Assembly (NCBI GenBank): GCA_903870185.1
Contig: CAIQCE010000315.1
Span: 1 to 6,328 of the forward strand
Direction of reading: 5' to 3'
Origin: an uncultured Gammaproteobacteria bacterium
GTDB lineage: Bacteria; Pseudomonadota; Gammaproteobacteria; Coxiellales; Coxiellaceae
DNA length: 6,328 nt
Made by a program: the position numbers and the translations under genes. Under the pieces are notes generated by a model. It was not told the DNA's origin. It made no database searches and was given only the letters and a program-made list of their open reading frames with translations. Numbering within the stretch: position 1 is the first letter of the stretch; each line of letters begins with the position of its first letter. Positions 1 through 6,328 of this stretch are shown piece after piece.

Positions 1-10
1 AAAAAAGAAA

Positions 11-1375
11 ATGAACAAAAAACCAGGATTAAAATTAATCATCGGACTAGGCCTCAGCGGCTTTTCATCACTACAATATCTTGTAAGCCAAGGATATCGA
101 GTCGCGGTGACTGATAGTCGAACCAATCCTCCTTTTCTCGAAGAAGCACGCCAAAGTTTCCCAGAGGTGGAAATCGAAGTCGGTGGTTTTAGTGATCGAC
201 TTTTATCTGAAGCAGAAGAATTGATTTTAAGCCCAGGTGTTTCTTTGAGTGATTCAAAAATTGCTGAGTATATAGCTCGAGGTATTCCTGCAATAGGTGA
301 TGTGGAAATTTTCGCGAGAGCTGCAAAGGCTCCCATCATTGGCATCACAGGTTCTAATGGAAAAAGCACCGTCACAACCTTGGTTGGATTGATGGCTGAA
401 GAAGCCGGGTGGGATGTTCGTGTGGGAGGCAACTTAGGCATTCCTGTTTTAGATCTTTTGAGTGAGACTGAACCCGATTGTTATGTGATCGAACTTTCAA
501 GCTTTCAATTAGAAACAACGAGTCATTTGCACACTCGAGCCGCCGTGCTGTTAAATCTCAGCGCCGATCATATGGATCGTTACTTGACTGAATTTGACTA
601 TCTCAAAGCTAAGCAGCGAATTTATTTAAACTGTGAGCAGCCCATCGTTAATATGGATGAGCCTCTCACTTGGCAGTCACTTGATTTTGAATCTAGGCCT
701 TGGGGATATACGGTTAACTCAACACTTCCTGCCGCATTTAAATTCGAGTTGCGAGATGGGGTGGAGGTATTAACTCGAGAGGGTGAAATTTTAATGCCAG
801 TTTCTGAAATGAAATTGCAGGGCCAACATCATGTTCAAAATGCATTGGCTGCACTCGCCTTAGGAAGTGCTTTGAATTGTCCCGTGAATGCAATGACTCA
901 AGTTTTGAGGAAATTTTCAGGATTGGCTCATCGATGCCAATGGGTGGAAAGTCATCGTGGTGTGAATTGGATTAATGATTCCAAAGGTACTAATGTCGGT
1001 GCAACTGAGGCGGCTCTCAAGAGTTTAGGTCAAAGTTTGGGGCCACGAAAAATAGTGTTAATTGCCGGAGGGCAAGGTAAGAATGCAGATTTTAGTTTAT
1101 TGAATCCCCTCATTCAACAATATGTGAAACATTTAATTTTATTGGGTGAGGATGCGCCTGTATTAGAAAAAAATTGGAAAGATTTAGCCCCCAGTACTCG
1201 TGTTAATTCACTTTCGGCGGCCGTCACTCATGCATCTGGAATTGCGGCATCAGGGGAAATGGTCCTTCTTTCTCCCGCTTGTGCGAGTTTAGATATGTTT
1301 AAAAATTTTGAAGATCGGGGCTATCAATTTATTCAATTAGTATTGAAGTTGAAAGAATCGGGAGACGCTGAATGA
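11..1375 (+). CDS. murD: UDP-N-acetylmuramoyl-L-alanine--D-glutamate ligase MurD
   Basis: MurD is the cytoplasmic Mur ligase that uses ATP to add D-glutamate to UDP-MurNAc-L-Ala, the second amino acid step of the peptidoglycan stem peptide. The 454-residue protein has the usual length and the three Mur ligase domains. The N-terminal nucleotide-binding domain carries GLGLSG (12-17) and SPGV (74-77). The central ATPase domain has the P-loop GITGSNGKST (111-120), ELSSFQLE (161-168), DHMDRY (186-191) and Lys201, which aligns with the carbamylated lysine of E. coli MurD. The C-terminal domain has AHRCQW (306-311), NDSKGTN (322-328), AGGQGKNADF (352-361) and the family signature around SPACASLDMF (421-430 region). 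The ATG at 11 is chosen because the UDP-binding loop begins a normal distance after it. The ribosome binding site is weak (AAAAAAGAAA), and only 10 upstream bases are visible. The gene upstream is probably mraY. The TGA stop overlaps the ftsW start (ATGA). Confidence 0.97.
   Translation: MNKKPGLKLIIGLGLSGFSSLQYLVSQGYRVAVTDSRTNPPFLEEARQSFPEVEIEVGGFSDRLLSEAEELILSPGVSLSDSKIAEYIARGIPAIGDVEIFARAAKAPIIGITGSNGKSTVTTLVGLMAEEAGWDVRVGGNLGIPVLDLLSETEPDCYVIELSSFQLETTSHLHTRAAVLLNLSADHMDRYLTEFDYLKAKQRIYLNCEQPIVNMDEPLTWQSLDFESRPWGYTVNSTLPAAFKFELRDGVEVLTREGEILMPVSEMKLQGQHHVQNALAALALGSALNCPVNAMTQVLRKFSGLAHRCQWVESHRGVNWINDSKGTNVGATEAALKSLGQSLGPRKIVLIAGGQGKNADFSLLNPLIQQYVKHLILLGEDAPVLEKNWKDLAPSTRVNSLSAAVTHASGIAASGEMVLLSPACASLDMFKNFEDRGYQFIQLVLKLKESGDAE
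1361..1364 (+). promoter_or_regulatory. Ribosome binding site of ftsW
   Basis: GGAG lies seven bases before the ATG at 1372, inside the 3' end of murD. It supports the ATGA-overlap start of ftsW over the next in-frame ATG at residue 8 (1393). Confidence 0.6.
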
Positions 1376-2556
1376 AACCGAATCCCCGCGGAATGGATCA
1401 CCATGATCGATGGTTGCTTGGCAGCACGTTAGGACTATTGATTATGAGTCTTTTGATGGTGGCTTCTGCTTCTTTGGTCATTTCAGATAAGCAATTTGGT
1501 TATCCATTTTATTATATAGCTCATCATGCAGTTTATTTGCTATTAGCTATTTTAGCAGGCGCATTAACAGCTAGAATCCCATTGAAATTTTGGGAGCGCT
1601 ACAGCGGTCATCTAATTTTCTTAGCTATGTTAATGTTGATCTTAGTTTTGATTCCAGGAATTGGTCGAACGGTTAATGGAAGCCGACGTTGGTTGCAATT
1701 AGGTTTCACAACTTTGCAAGCCTCCGAAGCTGCTAAAATCTGCGCGGTGATTTATCTCGCCAGTTACTTGAAACGATTTCAAAAAGAAGTGAAAGAAGAT
1801 TTAATCGCCTTTGTCAAACCGATGCTTTTGTTAACAGGGATTGCCATATTATTGCTATTAGAGCCTGATTTTGGTGCTTTAGCAGTTATTTCTGTTACTT
1901 TTTTAATCTTATTATTCGTAGCGAATGTTAGGCTCTGGCCCTTTTCATTGCTGTTTGTATTAGTCGTAGCCGCATTAGGCATTCTCGCAGTTGCCTCTCC
2001 TTATCGAGTGGCTCGACTCACTTCATTTTTAAATCCTTGGACTCATCAATTTGATTCAGGTTACCAGCTGACCCAATCTTTGATTGCTTTTGGGAGAGGT
2101 GGAATTTTTGGGGTGGGGCTTGGAAACAGCGTGCAAAAATTATTTTATTTGCCAGAGGCTCACACCGACTTTTTATTTGCGGTGATTGCGGAAGAATTAG
2201 GATTGATTGGTGAGCTGCTTTTGATTGCCTTATTGATTGCCTTGGTAGGTCGAATTTTTGTGATTGCCTATCATGCACTCCAGCGCCAAGAATTGTTTGC
2301 CGCTTATATTGCTTATGGCTGTGCTGCCTGGTTTGGATTGCAGTCTTTGATCAATATTGGGGTGAGCGCTGGATTGCTGCCGACCAAGGGGTTGACTCTG
2401 CCTTTTATCAGCTATGGGGGAAGCAGCATTATCATCAATTGTGCAGTGGTGGGGATATTGATGAGGATTTCCTATGAGACTGGGGCAGCTGGTGATAAAC
2501 TGGCGCCTTCTCGGTACCTAAAATCTAACCCTAAAGCACGAATTCGAAATCAATGA
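1372..2556 (+). CDS. ftsW: Peptidoglycan glycosyltransferase FtsW (SEDS family)
   Basis: FtsW is the division-specific SEDS glycosyltransferase of the inner membrane. It polymerises lipid II into glycan at the septum together with the class B penicillin-binding protein FtsI. The 394-residue protein shows about ten hydrophobic segments, roughly at 15-37, 46-66, 78-97, 119-133, 149-163, 166-184, 188-208, 267-298, 308-334 and 345-366. Family motifs are RRWLQLG (105-111), EPDFG (164-168), SLIAFGRGG (236-244), GLGNSVQKL (249-257), PEAHTDF (261-267) and LPTKGLTLPFISYGGSS (336-352). Asp266 in PEAHTDF aligns with the catalytic Asp of E. coli FtsW (D297). FtsW is preferred over the elongasome homologue RodA because of the dcw position and the GNSVQKLFYLPEAHTDF wording. 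The cytoplasmic N-terminus is short, about 14 residues, and shorter than in E. coli. The start ATG overlaps the murD stop (ATGA), and the stop overlaps the murG start in the same way. Confidence 0.96.
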   Translation: MKPNPRGMDHHDRWLLGSTLGLLIMSLLMVASASLVISDKQFGYPFYYIAHHAVYLLLAILAGALTARIPLKFWERYSGHLIFLAMLMLILVLIPGIGRTVNGSRRWLQLGFTTLQASEAAKICAVIYLASYLKRFQKEVKEDLIAFVKPMLLLTGIAILLLLEPDFGALAVISVTFLILLFVANVRLWPFSLLFVLVVAALGILAVASPYRVARLTSFLNPWTHQFDSGYQLTQSLIAFGRGGIFGVGLGNSVQKLFYLPEAHTDFLFAVIAEELGLIGELLLIALLIALVGRIFVIAYHALQRQELFAAYIAYGCAAWFGLQSLINIGVSAGLLPTKGLTLPFISYGGSSIIINCAVVGILMRISYETGAAGDKLAPSRYLKSNPKARIRNQ

Positions 2557-3635
2557 GCCAAACTATTTTAATCACAGCAGGCGGCACGGGTGGCCATATT
2601 TTCCCTGCCTTGGCTGTGGCTCGTGTTTTAAGAGCCAAAGGTTTCGAGGTGGTTTGGATGGGTTCGGCAGGAGGGATGGAAGAATCCTTAGTTCCTAAGG
2701 AATTCCGTCTCGAGACTATTCCAATCAAAGGGTTGCGTGGCAAGGGCATGTCTTCTTGGTTGTTGGCTCCCTGGCGATTGCTTAATTCTACCTGGCAAGC
2801 ATGGAAGGTGATTCAAAAAGTTAAGCCCAGTTGTGTATTGGGTTTTGGTGGATTTGTAACAGGTCCCACCGGAGTAGCCGCTTGGATTTCAAGAATCCCA
2901 TTGGTGCTTCATGAACAAAATTCTATCGCTGGAACCACCAATCGCTTGCTCTCACGAATTGCGAATCAAGTATTACAAGCTTTTCCCCATGTTTTTCCAC
3001 CGAGTGTGAAAGCTATCACGGTGGGTAATCCAGTTCGATCTGAAATTGCTGATTTACCTTTGCCAGTTGAACGATTTTCTGAGCGATCAGGCCCTCTTCG
3101 TCTGCTTGTCCTCGGAGGTAGTTTGGGGGCTGAATTTTTAAATCAAATGGTTTTTGAGCTCATGCAAGAATGGGAAGGAGAAAAGCCTGAAGTTTGGAAT
3201 CAAACGGGGCGCTCGAACGCTGAAGCTCTGAAAGCTCAGTATGAAAATTGTGGAATTGAAGTTAAGATCACGCCCTTTATCGAGAATATGGCGGAGGCCT
3301 ATGCTTGGGCCGATTTAGTTTTAGCACGTGCGGGTGCATTAACGATCGCTGAGCTCACCGCTGCGGGGGTGGGCAGTATTTTAGTGCCCTTCCCTTATGC
3401 CATTGATAATCATCAATACTATAATGCGCAATATTTAGAGCGAGTGTCTGCGGTAATTTTGATGCCGCAATCCTCTTTTGAATTGGCGAAATTTAAAGAG
3501 CATCTTCAAAGATTTTCAAAAGACAGAACGCTGTTGATGCAGATGGGAGATAGCGCTCGAGGGCTTGCTTTGCCAAGTGCAACCCAAGAAGTCGTGCGTT
3601 ATACGGTCAATCAAATTCAGTACCCAATTAAGTAA
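2553..3635 (+). CDS. murG: UDP-GlcNAc:lipid I N-acetylglucosaminyltransferase MurG
   Basis: MurG is a GT-B fold, family GT28 glycosyltransferase at the cytoplasmic face of the inner membrane. It transfers GlcNAc from UDP-GlcNAc to lipid I, giving lipid II, the substrate of FtsW encoded just upstream. The 360 residues match the usual length. In order, the sequence shows the first glycine loop GGTGGH (10-15), with His15 at the position of the catalytic base proposed in E. coli; the second loop GFGG (97-100); HEQNSIAGTTNR (120-131); GNPVR (158-162); and the third loop GGSLGA (188-193). The donor-binding segment contains RAGALTIAEL (259-268) and DNHQYYNAQYL (285-295), where Glu267 and Gln288 match the UDP-ribose and GlcNAc contacts of the family. 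The ATG overlaps the ftsW stop (ATGA). No clear Shine-Dalgarno sequence precedes it (CACGAATTCGAAATCA), so initiation probably relies on coupling to ftsW translation. Confidence 0.97.
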   Translation: MSQTILITAGGTGGHIFPALAVARVLRAKGFEVVWMGSAGGMEESLVPKEFRLETIPIKGLRGKGMSSWLLAPWRLLNSTWQAWKVIQKVKPSCVLGFGGFVTGPTGVAAWISRIPLVLHEQNSIAGTTNRLLSRIANQVLQAFPHVFPPSVKAITVGNPVRSEIADLPLPVERFSERSGPLRLLVLGGSLGAEFLNQMVFELMQEWEGEKPEVWNQTGRSNAEALKAQYENCGIEVKITPFIENMAEAYAWADLVLARAGALTIAELTAAGVGSILVPFPYAIDNHQYYNAQYLERVSAVILMPQSSFELAKFKEHLQRFSKDRTLLMQMGDSARGLALPSATQEVVRYTVNQIQYPIK

Positions 3636-3639
3636 AAGG
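3636..3639 (+). promoter_or_regulatory. Ribosome binding site that fixes the murC start
   Basis: AAGG sits nine bases before the ATG at 3649, directly after the murG stop codon. The same frame is open further upstream to an ATG at 3565 inside murG. That start would add 28 residues unlike MurC, so this site and family length favour 3649. Confidence 0.6.
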
Positions 3640-3648
3640 TCAATTGAC

Positions 3649-5037
3649 ATGTTAAATGATAAAGCGATACACCATATTCATTGCATTGGAATCGGTGGTA
3701 TTGGGGTGAGTGGAATCGCCGAATTTTTATTGCACAAAGGTTATAAGGTTAGTGGTTCCGATAAGATGAGTTCTAAAATTACTCAGCGTCTTTCTGAGCT
3801 AGGAATCCAAGTTTATGCTCAGCACTCAGCAGAGCAAATTAAAGGAGCAGATCTTGTCGTTTATTCGAGCGCGATTAGCGCCGACAATCCTGAGTTAATG
3901 GCGGCCAAAGCATCCGGTGTTTATTTATTACAACGAGCTGAAGTTTTAGCAGAATTGATGTGTGATTCCAGGGCTGTTTTAGTATCGGGCACACATGGAA
4001 AAACGACCACCACGAGTTTGATTTCAGCTGTATTATTAGAAGGTGGATTAGATCCTTCATTTATGATTGGGGGGTGCATCAATAATCGAGTGAGTCCTAT
4101 GTGTTTAGGGCAAGGCGAATATTTTGTGGCGGAAGCCGATGAGAGTGATGCTTCTTTCTTATCTTTATTTCCAGAGATTGCAGTTGTTACTAATATTGAA
4201 GTTGATCATATGGAAACTTATGGCGGAGATTTCAATCAACTTAAAACTACTTTTTTAAAATTTTTATGGAAATTGCCGACTGATGGCCTTGCGGTGTTAG
4301 GAACGGATGATCCTGCAGTTGCAGAGCTCGTGCCACATTTACCTTGTCCATATCTTAGTTTTGGATTTGGTGAATCGGCTAAAGTAAGAGCCACAGAGTT
4401 TCGGCAAGAAGGTATGAGTTGTCATTTTGTGGTTGTTCGAGAGGGTTTACATCCTCTAGAAGTGAAATTAAACTTGCCGGGCCGACATAATGCATTGAAT
4501 GCATTGGCTGCGATTGCAGTAGCTCAGCATTTAGGGGTTGATGAACCAGAAATGCTAAAAGCATTGGCAAATTTTTCAGGAGTGGGTCGACGTTTTCATG
4601 CGCGCGGCGAACTTGCTATTCCAGGTGGAAAAGCTTTAATTATCGACGATTATGGGCATCATCCTGGAGCGATAACAGCGACCTTAGATGCTGCTCGATT
4701 AGTTTGGCCAGATCGTCGAATCGTATTGGCCTTTCAGCCTCATCGATATTCTCGAACCCAAGATTTGATGCGGGAATTTGCAGAGACCTTGTCTCAAGCT
4801 GATGTTTTAATTTGTTTGGAAGTCTATTCGGCAGGAGAACCTGCTATCCCAGGAGTGGACGGACGTATTCTCAGTCAGCGAGTGGAAGCCTTAGGTATTT
4901 TAAAGCCTATATTTGTGCCCAAGCTTGATCAACTGCCAGAGGTGCTGCAGGAAGTGTTAAAACCCAACGATATTTTATTGATGCAAGGAGCCGGTGATAT
5001 CAGTGTGATGGCAGTTCAGTTGGGCGAGGCTGCATGA
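3649..5037 (+). CDS. murC: UDP-N-acetylmuramate--L-alanine ligase MurC
   Basis: MurC is the first cytoplasmic Mur ligase. It uses ATP to join L-alanine to UDP-MurNAc, the product of the MurB reductase encoded next. With the ATG at 3649 the protein has 462 residues, normal for the family. The N-terminal UDP-binding domain has GIGGIG (14-19) and SGSDK (35-39). The ATPase domain has the P-loop GTHGKTTT (114-121), EADESD (162-167) and TNIEVDH (181-187). The C-terminal domain has LPGRHNALNALAA (276-288), GVGRRF (311-316), DDYGHHP (333-339), FQPHRYSRT (362-370) and GAGDI (447-451). DDYGHHP and FQPHRYSRT are typical of MurC and separate it from MurD, MurE and MurF. The HIHCIGIGG N-terminus resembles the start of the core domain in E. 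coli MurC, but the preceding tail is shorter. The gene follows murG after 13 bases, and its TGA overlaps the murB ATG. Confidence 0.97.
   Translation: MLNDKAIHHIHCIGIGGIGVSGIAEFLLHKGYKVSGSDKMSSKITQRLSELGIQVYAQHSAEQIKGADLVVYSSAISADNPELMAAKASGVYLLQRAEVLAELMCDSRAVLVSGTHGKTTTTSLISAVLLEGGLDPSFMIGGCINNRVSPMCLGQGEYFVAEADESDASFLSLFPEIAVVTNIEVDHMETYGGDFNQLKTTFLKFLWKLPTDGLAVLGTDDPAVAELVPHLPCPYLSFGFGESAKVRATEFRQEGMSCHFVVVREGLHPLEVKLNLPGRHNALNALAAIAVAQHLGVDEPEMLKALANFSGVGRRFHARGELAIPGGKALIIDDYGHHPGAITATLDAARLVWPDRRIVLAFQPHRYSRTQDLMREFAETLSQADVLICLEVYSAGEPAIPGVDGRILSQRVEALGILKPIFVPKLDQLPEVLQEVLKPNDILLMQGAGDISVMAVQLGEAA
5022..5029 (+). promoter_or_regulatory. Ribosome binding site of murB
   Basis: The purine-rich GGGCGAGG in the last codons of murC ends four bases before the murB ATG at 5034. 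It is slightly close, but plausible for an ATGA-coupled start. Confidence 0.45.
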
Positions 5038-5918
5038 TCAATCAGGATTCGTTGAGAGGCGAGTTCAAACTCGATCATCCTTTGGCATCTTATACTTCAT
5101 GGGGCGTGGGTGGAAATGCGGATCAATTTTATTGGCCGGCTGATTTAGAAGATTTACAAAATTTTTTACAACAATTGCCCCCCGATGAATCTCTCACTTT
5201 TCTAGGTCTAGGCAGCAATGTTTTGATCCATGATGCAGGCATCCGAGGAACTGTGATCCTCACTCTCAATCGTTTAAATCAATTGAAATTAATCGATGAA
5301 AATACCTTCAAAGCAGAAGCGGGCCTCACGTGCGCAAAATTATCAAAATTTTGTGTAAAGCATTCCTTTGAGACGGGAGCTTTTTTTGCCGGCATTCCCG
5401 GCACAGTTGGTGGCGCGTTGAAAATGAATGCGGGTGCTTTCGGAGGGGAGACTTGGTCTCACGTGATTGCAGTCGACACTATCGACCATGCCGGAAAAAT
5501 TCATCATCGAAGTGCTGGTGAATTTAAATTTTCATATCGGCATGTAGAAGGTTTAGGGAAGGAATTTTTTGCAGCGGGTTATTTTCGATTTCCAAAAGGA
5601 GATGGAGAGAAAGCTCAAGCTTCACTCAAAAATTTGCTGCATAAACGAAATGAATCTCAGCCGATTGGATTAAGAAGTTGTGGCTCAGTTTTTAAAAACC
5701 CTCCAGGAGATTTCGCAGCACGTTTGATAGAGGCTGCGGGTTTAAAAGGCACCGTGATTGGAGATGCTGAAGTTTCGATTAAGCATGCGAATTTTATTAT
5801 CAATCGTGGTGAAGCTACTGCTAGTGATATCAAGCAATTGATCGATTTAGTGCAGCAACGAGTCGAAGAAATTTATTCGATCAAGCTGGAACCTGAATGT
5901 CTACTGCTGGGATTTTAA
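5034..5918 (+). CDS. murB: UDP-N-acetylenolpyruvoylglucosamine reductase MurB, type II
   Basis: MurB is a cytoplasmic FAD enzyme that uses NADPH to reduce UDP-GlcNAc-enolpyruvate to UDP-MurNAc, the substrate of MurC encoded just upstream. The 294-residue length and the motif set fit type II MurB, not the roughly 340-residue type I enzyme of E. coli. The FAD domain has YTSWGVGG (20-27), LGLGSNVLI (57-65) and AGIPGTVGGA (119-128) followed by MNAGAFGGE. The substrate domain has FSYRHV (166-171) with the conserved Arg169, GSVFKNP (217-223) with Ser218 as the expected proton donor, AGLKG (235-239), HANFIIN (251-257) and the C-terminal LEPE (285-288) that supplies the catalytic Glu. Cys216 replaces the more usual Ala two residues before Ser218. 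The catalytic residues are intact. The start is the ATGA overlap with murC. The stop at 5916-5918 ends the dense dcw block, and a 72-base gap follows. Confidence 0.96.
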   Translation: MINQDSLRGEFKLDHPLASYTSWGVGGNADQFYWPADLEDLQNFLQQLPPDESLTFLGLGSNVLIHDAGIRGTVILTLNRLNQLKLIDENTFKAEAGLTCAKLSKFCVKHSFETGAFFAGIPGTVGGALKMNAGAFGGETWSHVIAVDTIDHAGKIHHRSAGEFKFSYRHVEGLGKEFFAAGYFRFPKGDGEKAQASLKNLLHKRNESQPIGLRSCGSVFKNPPGDFAARLIEAAGLKGTVIGDAEVSIKHANFIINRGEATASDIKQLIDLVQQRVEEIYSIKLEPECLLLGF

Positions 5919-5923
5919 AGGCA

Positions 5924-5981
5924 CCCTAAATTTTTGTTTAGTAAATGATCTATACTTGTTTTCATTAATCCCGTTTTAGGG
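5924..5981 (+). repeat. Inverted repeat CCCTAAA / TTTAGGG spanning the spacer
   Basis: CCCTAAA at 5924-5930 is the exact reverse complement of TTTAGGG at 5975-5981, with 44 bases between. The right arm includes the start of the G-rich ribosome binding site of the downstream gene. Paired in RNA read through from murB, the arms would cover part of that site. RNA started at the candidate promoter (about 5963) would lack the left arm. The arms are directly visible; the regulatory role is inference, and a 7-base match could be chance. Confidence 0.35.
5951..5956 (+). promoter_or_regulatory. Possible -10 box for the gene at 5991
   Basis: TATACT matches five of six bases of the sigma-70 -10 consensus, in the only true intergenic gap of the window. 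No good -35 hexamer lies 16-18 bases upstream (AAATTT region), and TTGTTT at 5934-5939 is too close (11 bases). There is no extended -10 TGn. If real, transcription would start near 5963 and give a leader of about 28 bases. This is a weak candidate. Confidence 0.3.
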
Positions 5982-5985
5982 GGGG
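5978..5985 (+). promoter_or_regulatory. G-rich ribosome binding site of the gene at 5991
   Basis: AGGGGGGG ends five bases before the ATG at 5991. It is much stronger than the sites of the murD and murG genes and supports this start. The upstream frame is closed by a TGA at 5946-5948, and the only other nearby start, GTG at 5985, would overlap the site itself. Confidence 0.65.
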
Positions 5986-5990
5986 TGAAA

Positions 5991-6328
5991 ATGAGATCCA
6001 CAGCTTATTTGATTTTGGAGGCACCAGGTGTTTTAAATTCTTCAAAATCGACAGGGATGGGAGAAGCAGAATGGGCGATGACGGCTCCAGGCATTCTTGA
6101 ACGAATCGGCCTATCTCAAACAGGTCACGCTTCATTATTGATATTAAAGCCTGAAGGGAGTCGAGGCACTAAAGACATTTACCTTAGCTTTTTTCCACAG
6201 GCCCCCGGCTTTTCAAGACCCGGTTGTTATATGGGTTTGGAGCGTGATCACCTCTATCAACTTGATTATCAACATCTTATCTATAAAATTGAGGGTCTGG
6301 ATTTTGATAGAATGCAGGCTGCCATCGA
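5991..6328 (+). CDS. Hypothetical protein, N-terminal part; possible permuted papain-like hydrolase
   Basis: The reading frame is open from the ATG at 5991 to the window end, giving 112 residues with the C-terminus missing. A strong ribosome binding site and codon use like its neighbours (CGA among its arginines) support a real gene. It is not ddl, ftsQ or another dcw gene that I recognise. There is no signal peptide or membrane segment in the visible part. Notable features are a GHASLLI strand (45-51) with His46, IYLSFFP (63-69), an RPGCY segment with Cys79, and a C-terminal stretch YKIEGLDFDRMQAAI (98-112). A GHxSL strand, then a Y-(I/L)-S-(F/W)-(F/W)-P strand, then an LxGLD...M helix is the pattern I associate with circularly permuted NlpC/P60-like (papain-fold) hydrolases. 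In those, His precedes the catalytic Cys, which often lies in an Asn-Cys motif. That Cys would fall beyond the window. Gene call is firm; family is tentative; function is unknown. Confidence 0.8.
   Translation, partial: MRSTAYLILEAPGVLNSSKSTGMGEAEWAMTAPGILERIGLSQTGHASLLILKPEGSRGTKDIYLSFFPQAPGFSRPGCYMGLERDHLYQLDYQHLIYKIEGLDFDRMQAAI

Noticed and set aside
1779..2278. Two minus-strand open frames inside ftsW (1779-1982 and 2018-2278)
   Set aside because: They lie fully antisense to a well-supported membrane protein gene, have no recognisable motifs, and are low-complexity shadows of its codons.
2531..2749. Minus-strand open frame across the ftsW-murG junction
   Set aside because: It is antisense to two conserved genes and its product has no recognisable domain.
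3565..3648. A longer murC start at 3565 that overlaps murG and adds 28 residues
   Set aside because: The added residues look like out-of-frame murG and do not resemble MurC. The ATG at 3649 has its own ribosome binding site and gives the normal family length.
3875..4570. Two minus-strand open frames inside murC (3875-4060 and 4379-4570)
   Set aside because: They are antisense to conserved MurC motifs, with no motif or ribosome binding site of their own.
5211..5720. MurB substitution Cys216 as a swapped catalytic residue
   Set aside because: The expected catalytic Ser is still present at 218 in GSVFKNP. Cys216 replaces a nearby Ala-type position, so the active site looks intact.
5926..5941. 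CTAAA-TTTTTG-TTTAG hairpin as a terminator after murB
   Set aside because: The stem is only five mostly A-T pairs and no T tract follows, so it is unlikely to stop transcription.

Overview
The window is a stretch of the division and cell wall (dcw) cluster of a Gram-negative bacterium, most likely a gammaproteobacterium. All genes are on the + strand. The order is murD, ftsW, murG, murC, murB, followed by a sixth gene, cut by the window end, that is not a recognisable dcw gene. The DNA is mildly AT-rich. Arginine is often encoded by CGA (10 of 19 Arg codons in murD, read by eye). MurB is a type II enzyme encoded directly after murC. Together these fit the order Legionellales (Coxiella/Legionella/Aquicella-like) better than the enterics, but the assignment to that group is inference.

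Layout. Positions 11-5918 hold five tightly packed genes with almost no intergenic DNA. murD/ftsW, ftsW/murG and murC/murB each overlap by the 4-base ATGA arrangement. murG and murC are separated by 13 bases. This is a co-transcribed, largely translationally coupled unit. No promoter or terminator is seen inside it, and the operon promoter must lie upstream of the window. Positions 5919-5990 are a 72-base spacer with a weak -10-like box, a small inverted repeat and an unusually G-rich ribosome binding site. From 5991 to the window end runs the start of the sixth gene (112 codons visible).

How the genes work together. MurB reduces UDP-GlcNAc-enolpyruvate to UDP-MurNAc. MurC adds L-Ala and MurD adds D-Glu. 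After MurE, MurF and MraY (not in the window), MurG adds GlcNAc to lipid I to make lipid II. FtsW polymerises lipid II into septal glycan on the outer face of the inner membrane. The key motifs of all five proteins are intact, and this part of the window is ordinary housekeeping.

The unusual part is the 3' end. In many gammaproteobacteria ddlB and/or ftsQ follow at this point. Here there is instead a soluble-looking protein with a GHASLLI motif and an IYLSFFP motif. This resembles the first half of permuted papain-like (NlpC/P60-type) hydrolases, several of which occur as accessory or effector-like proteins in intracellular gammaproteobacteria. The second half, where a catalytic Cys would be expected, lies beyond the window, so the family call is tentative.
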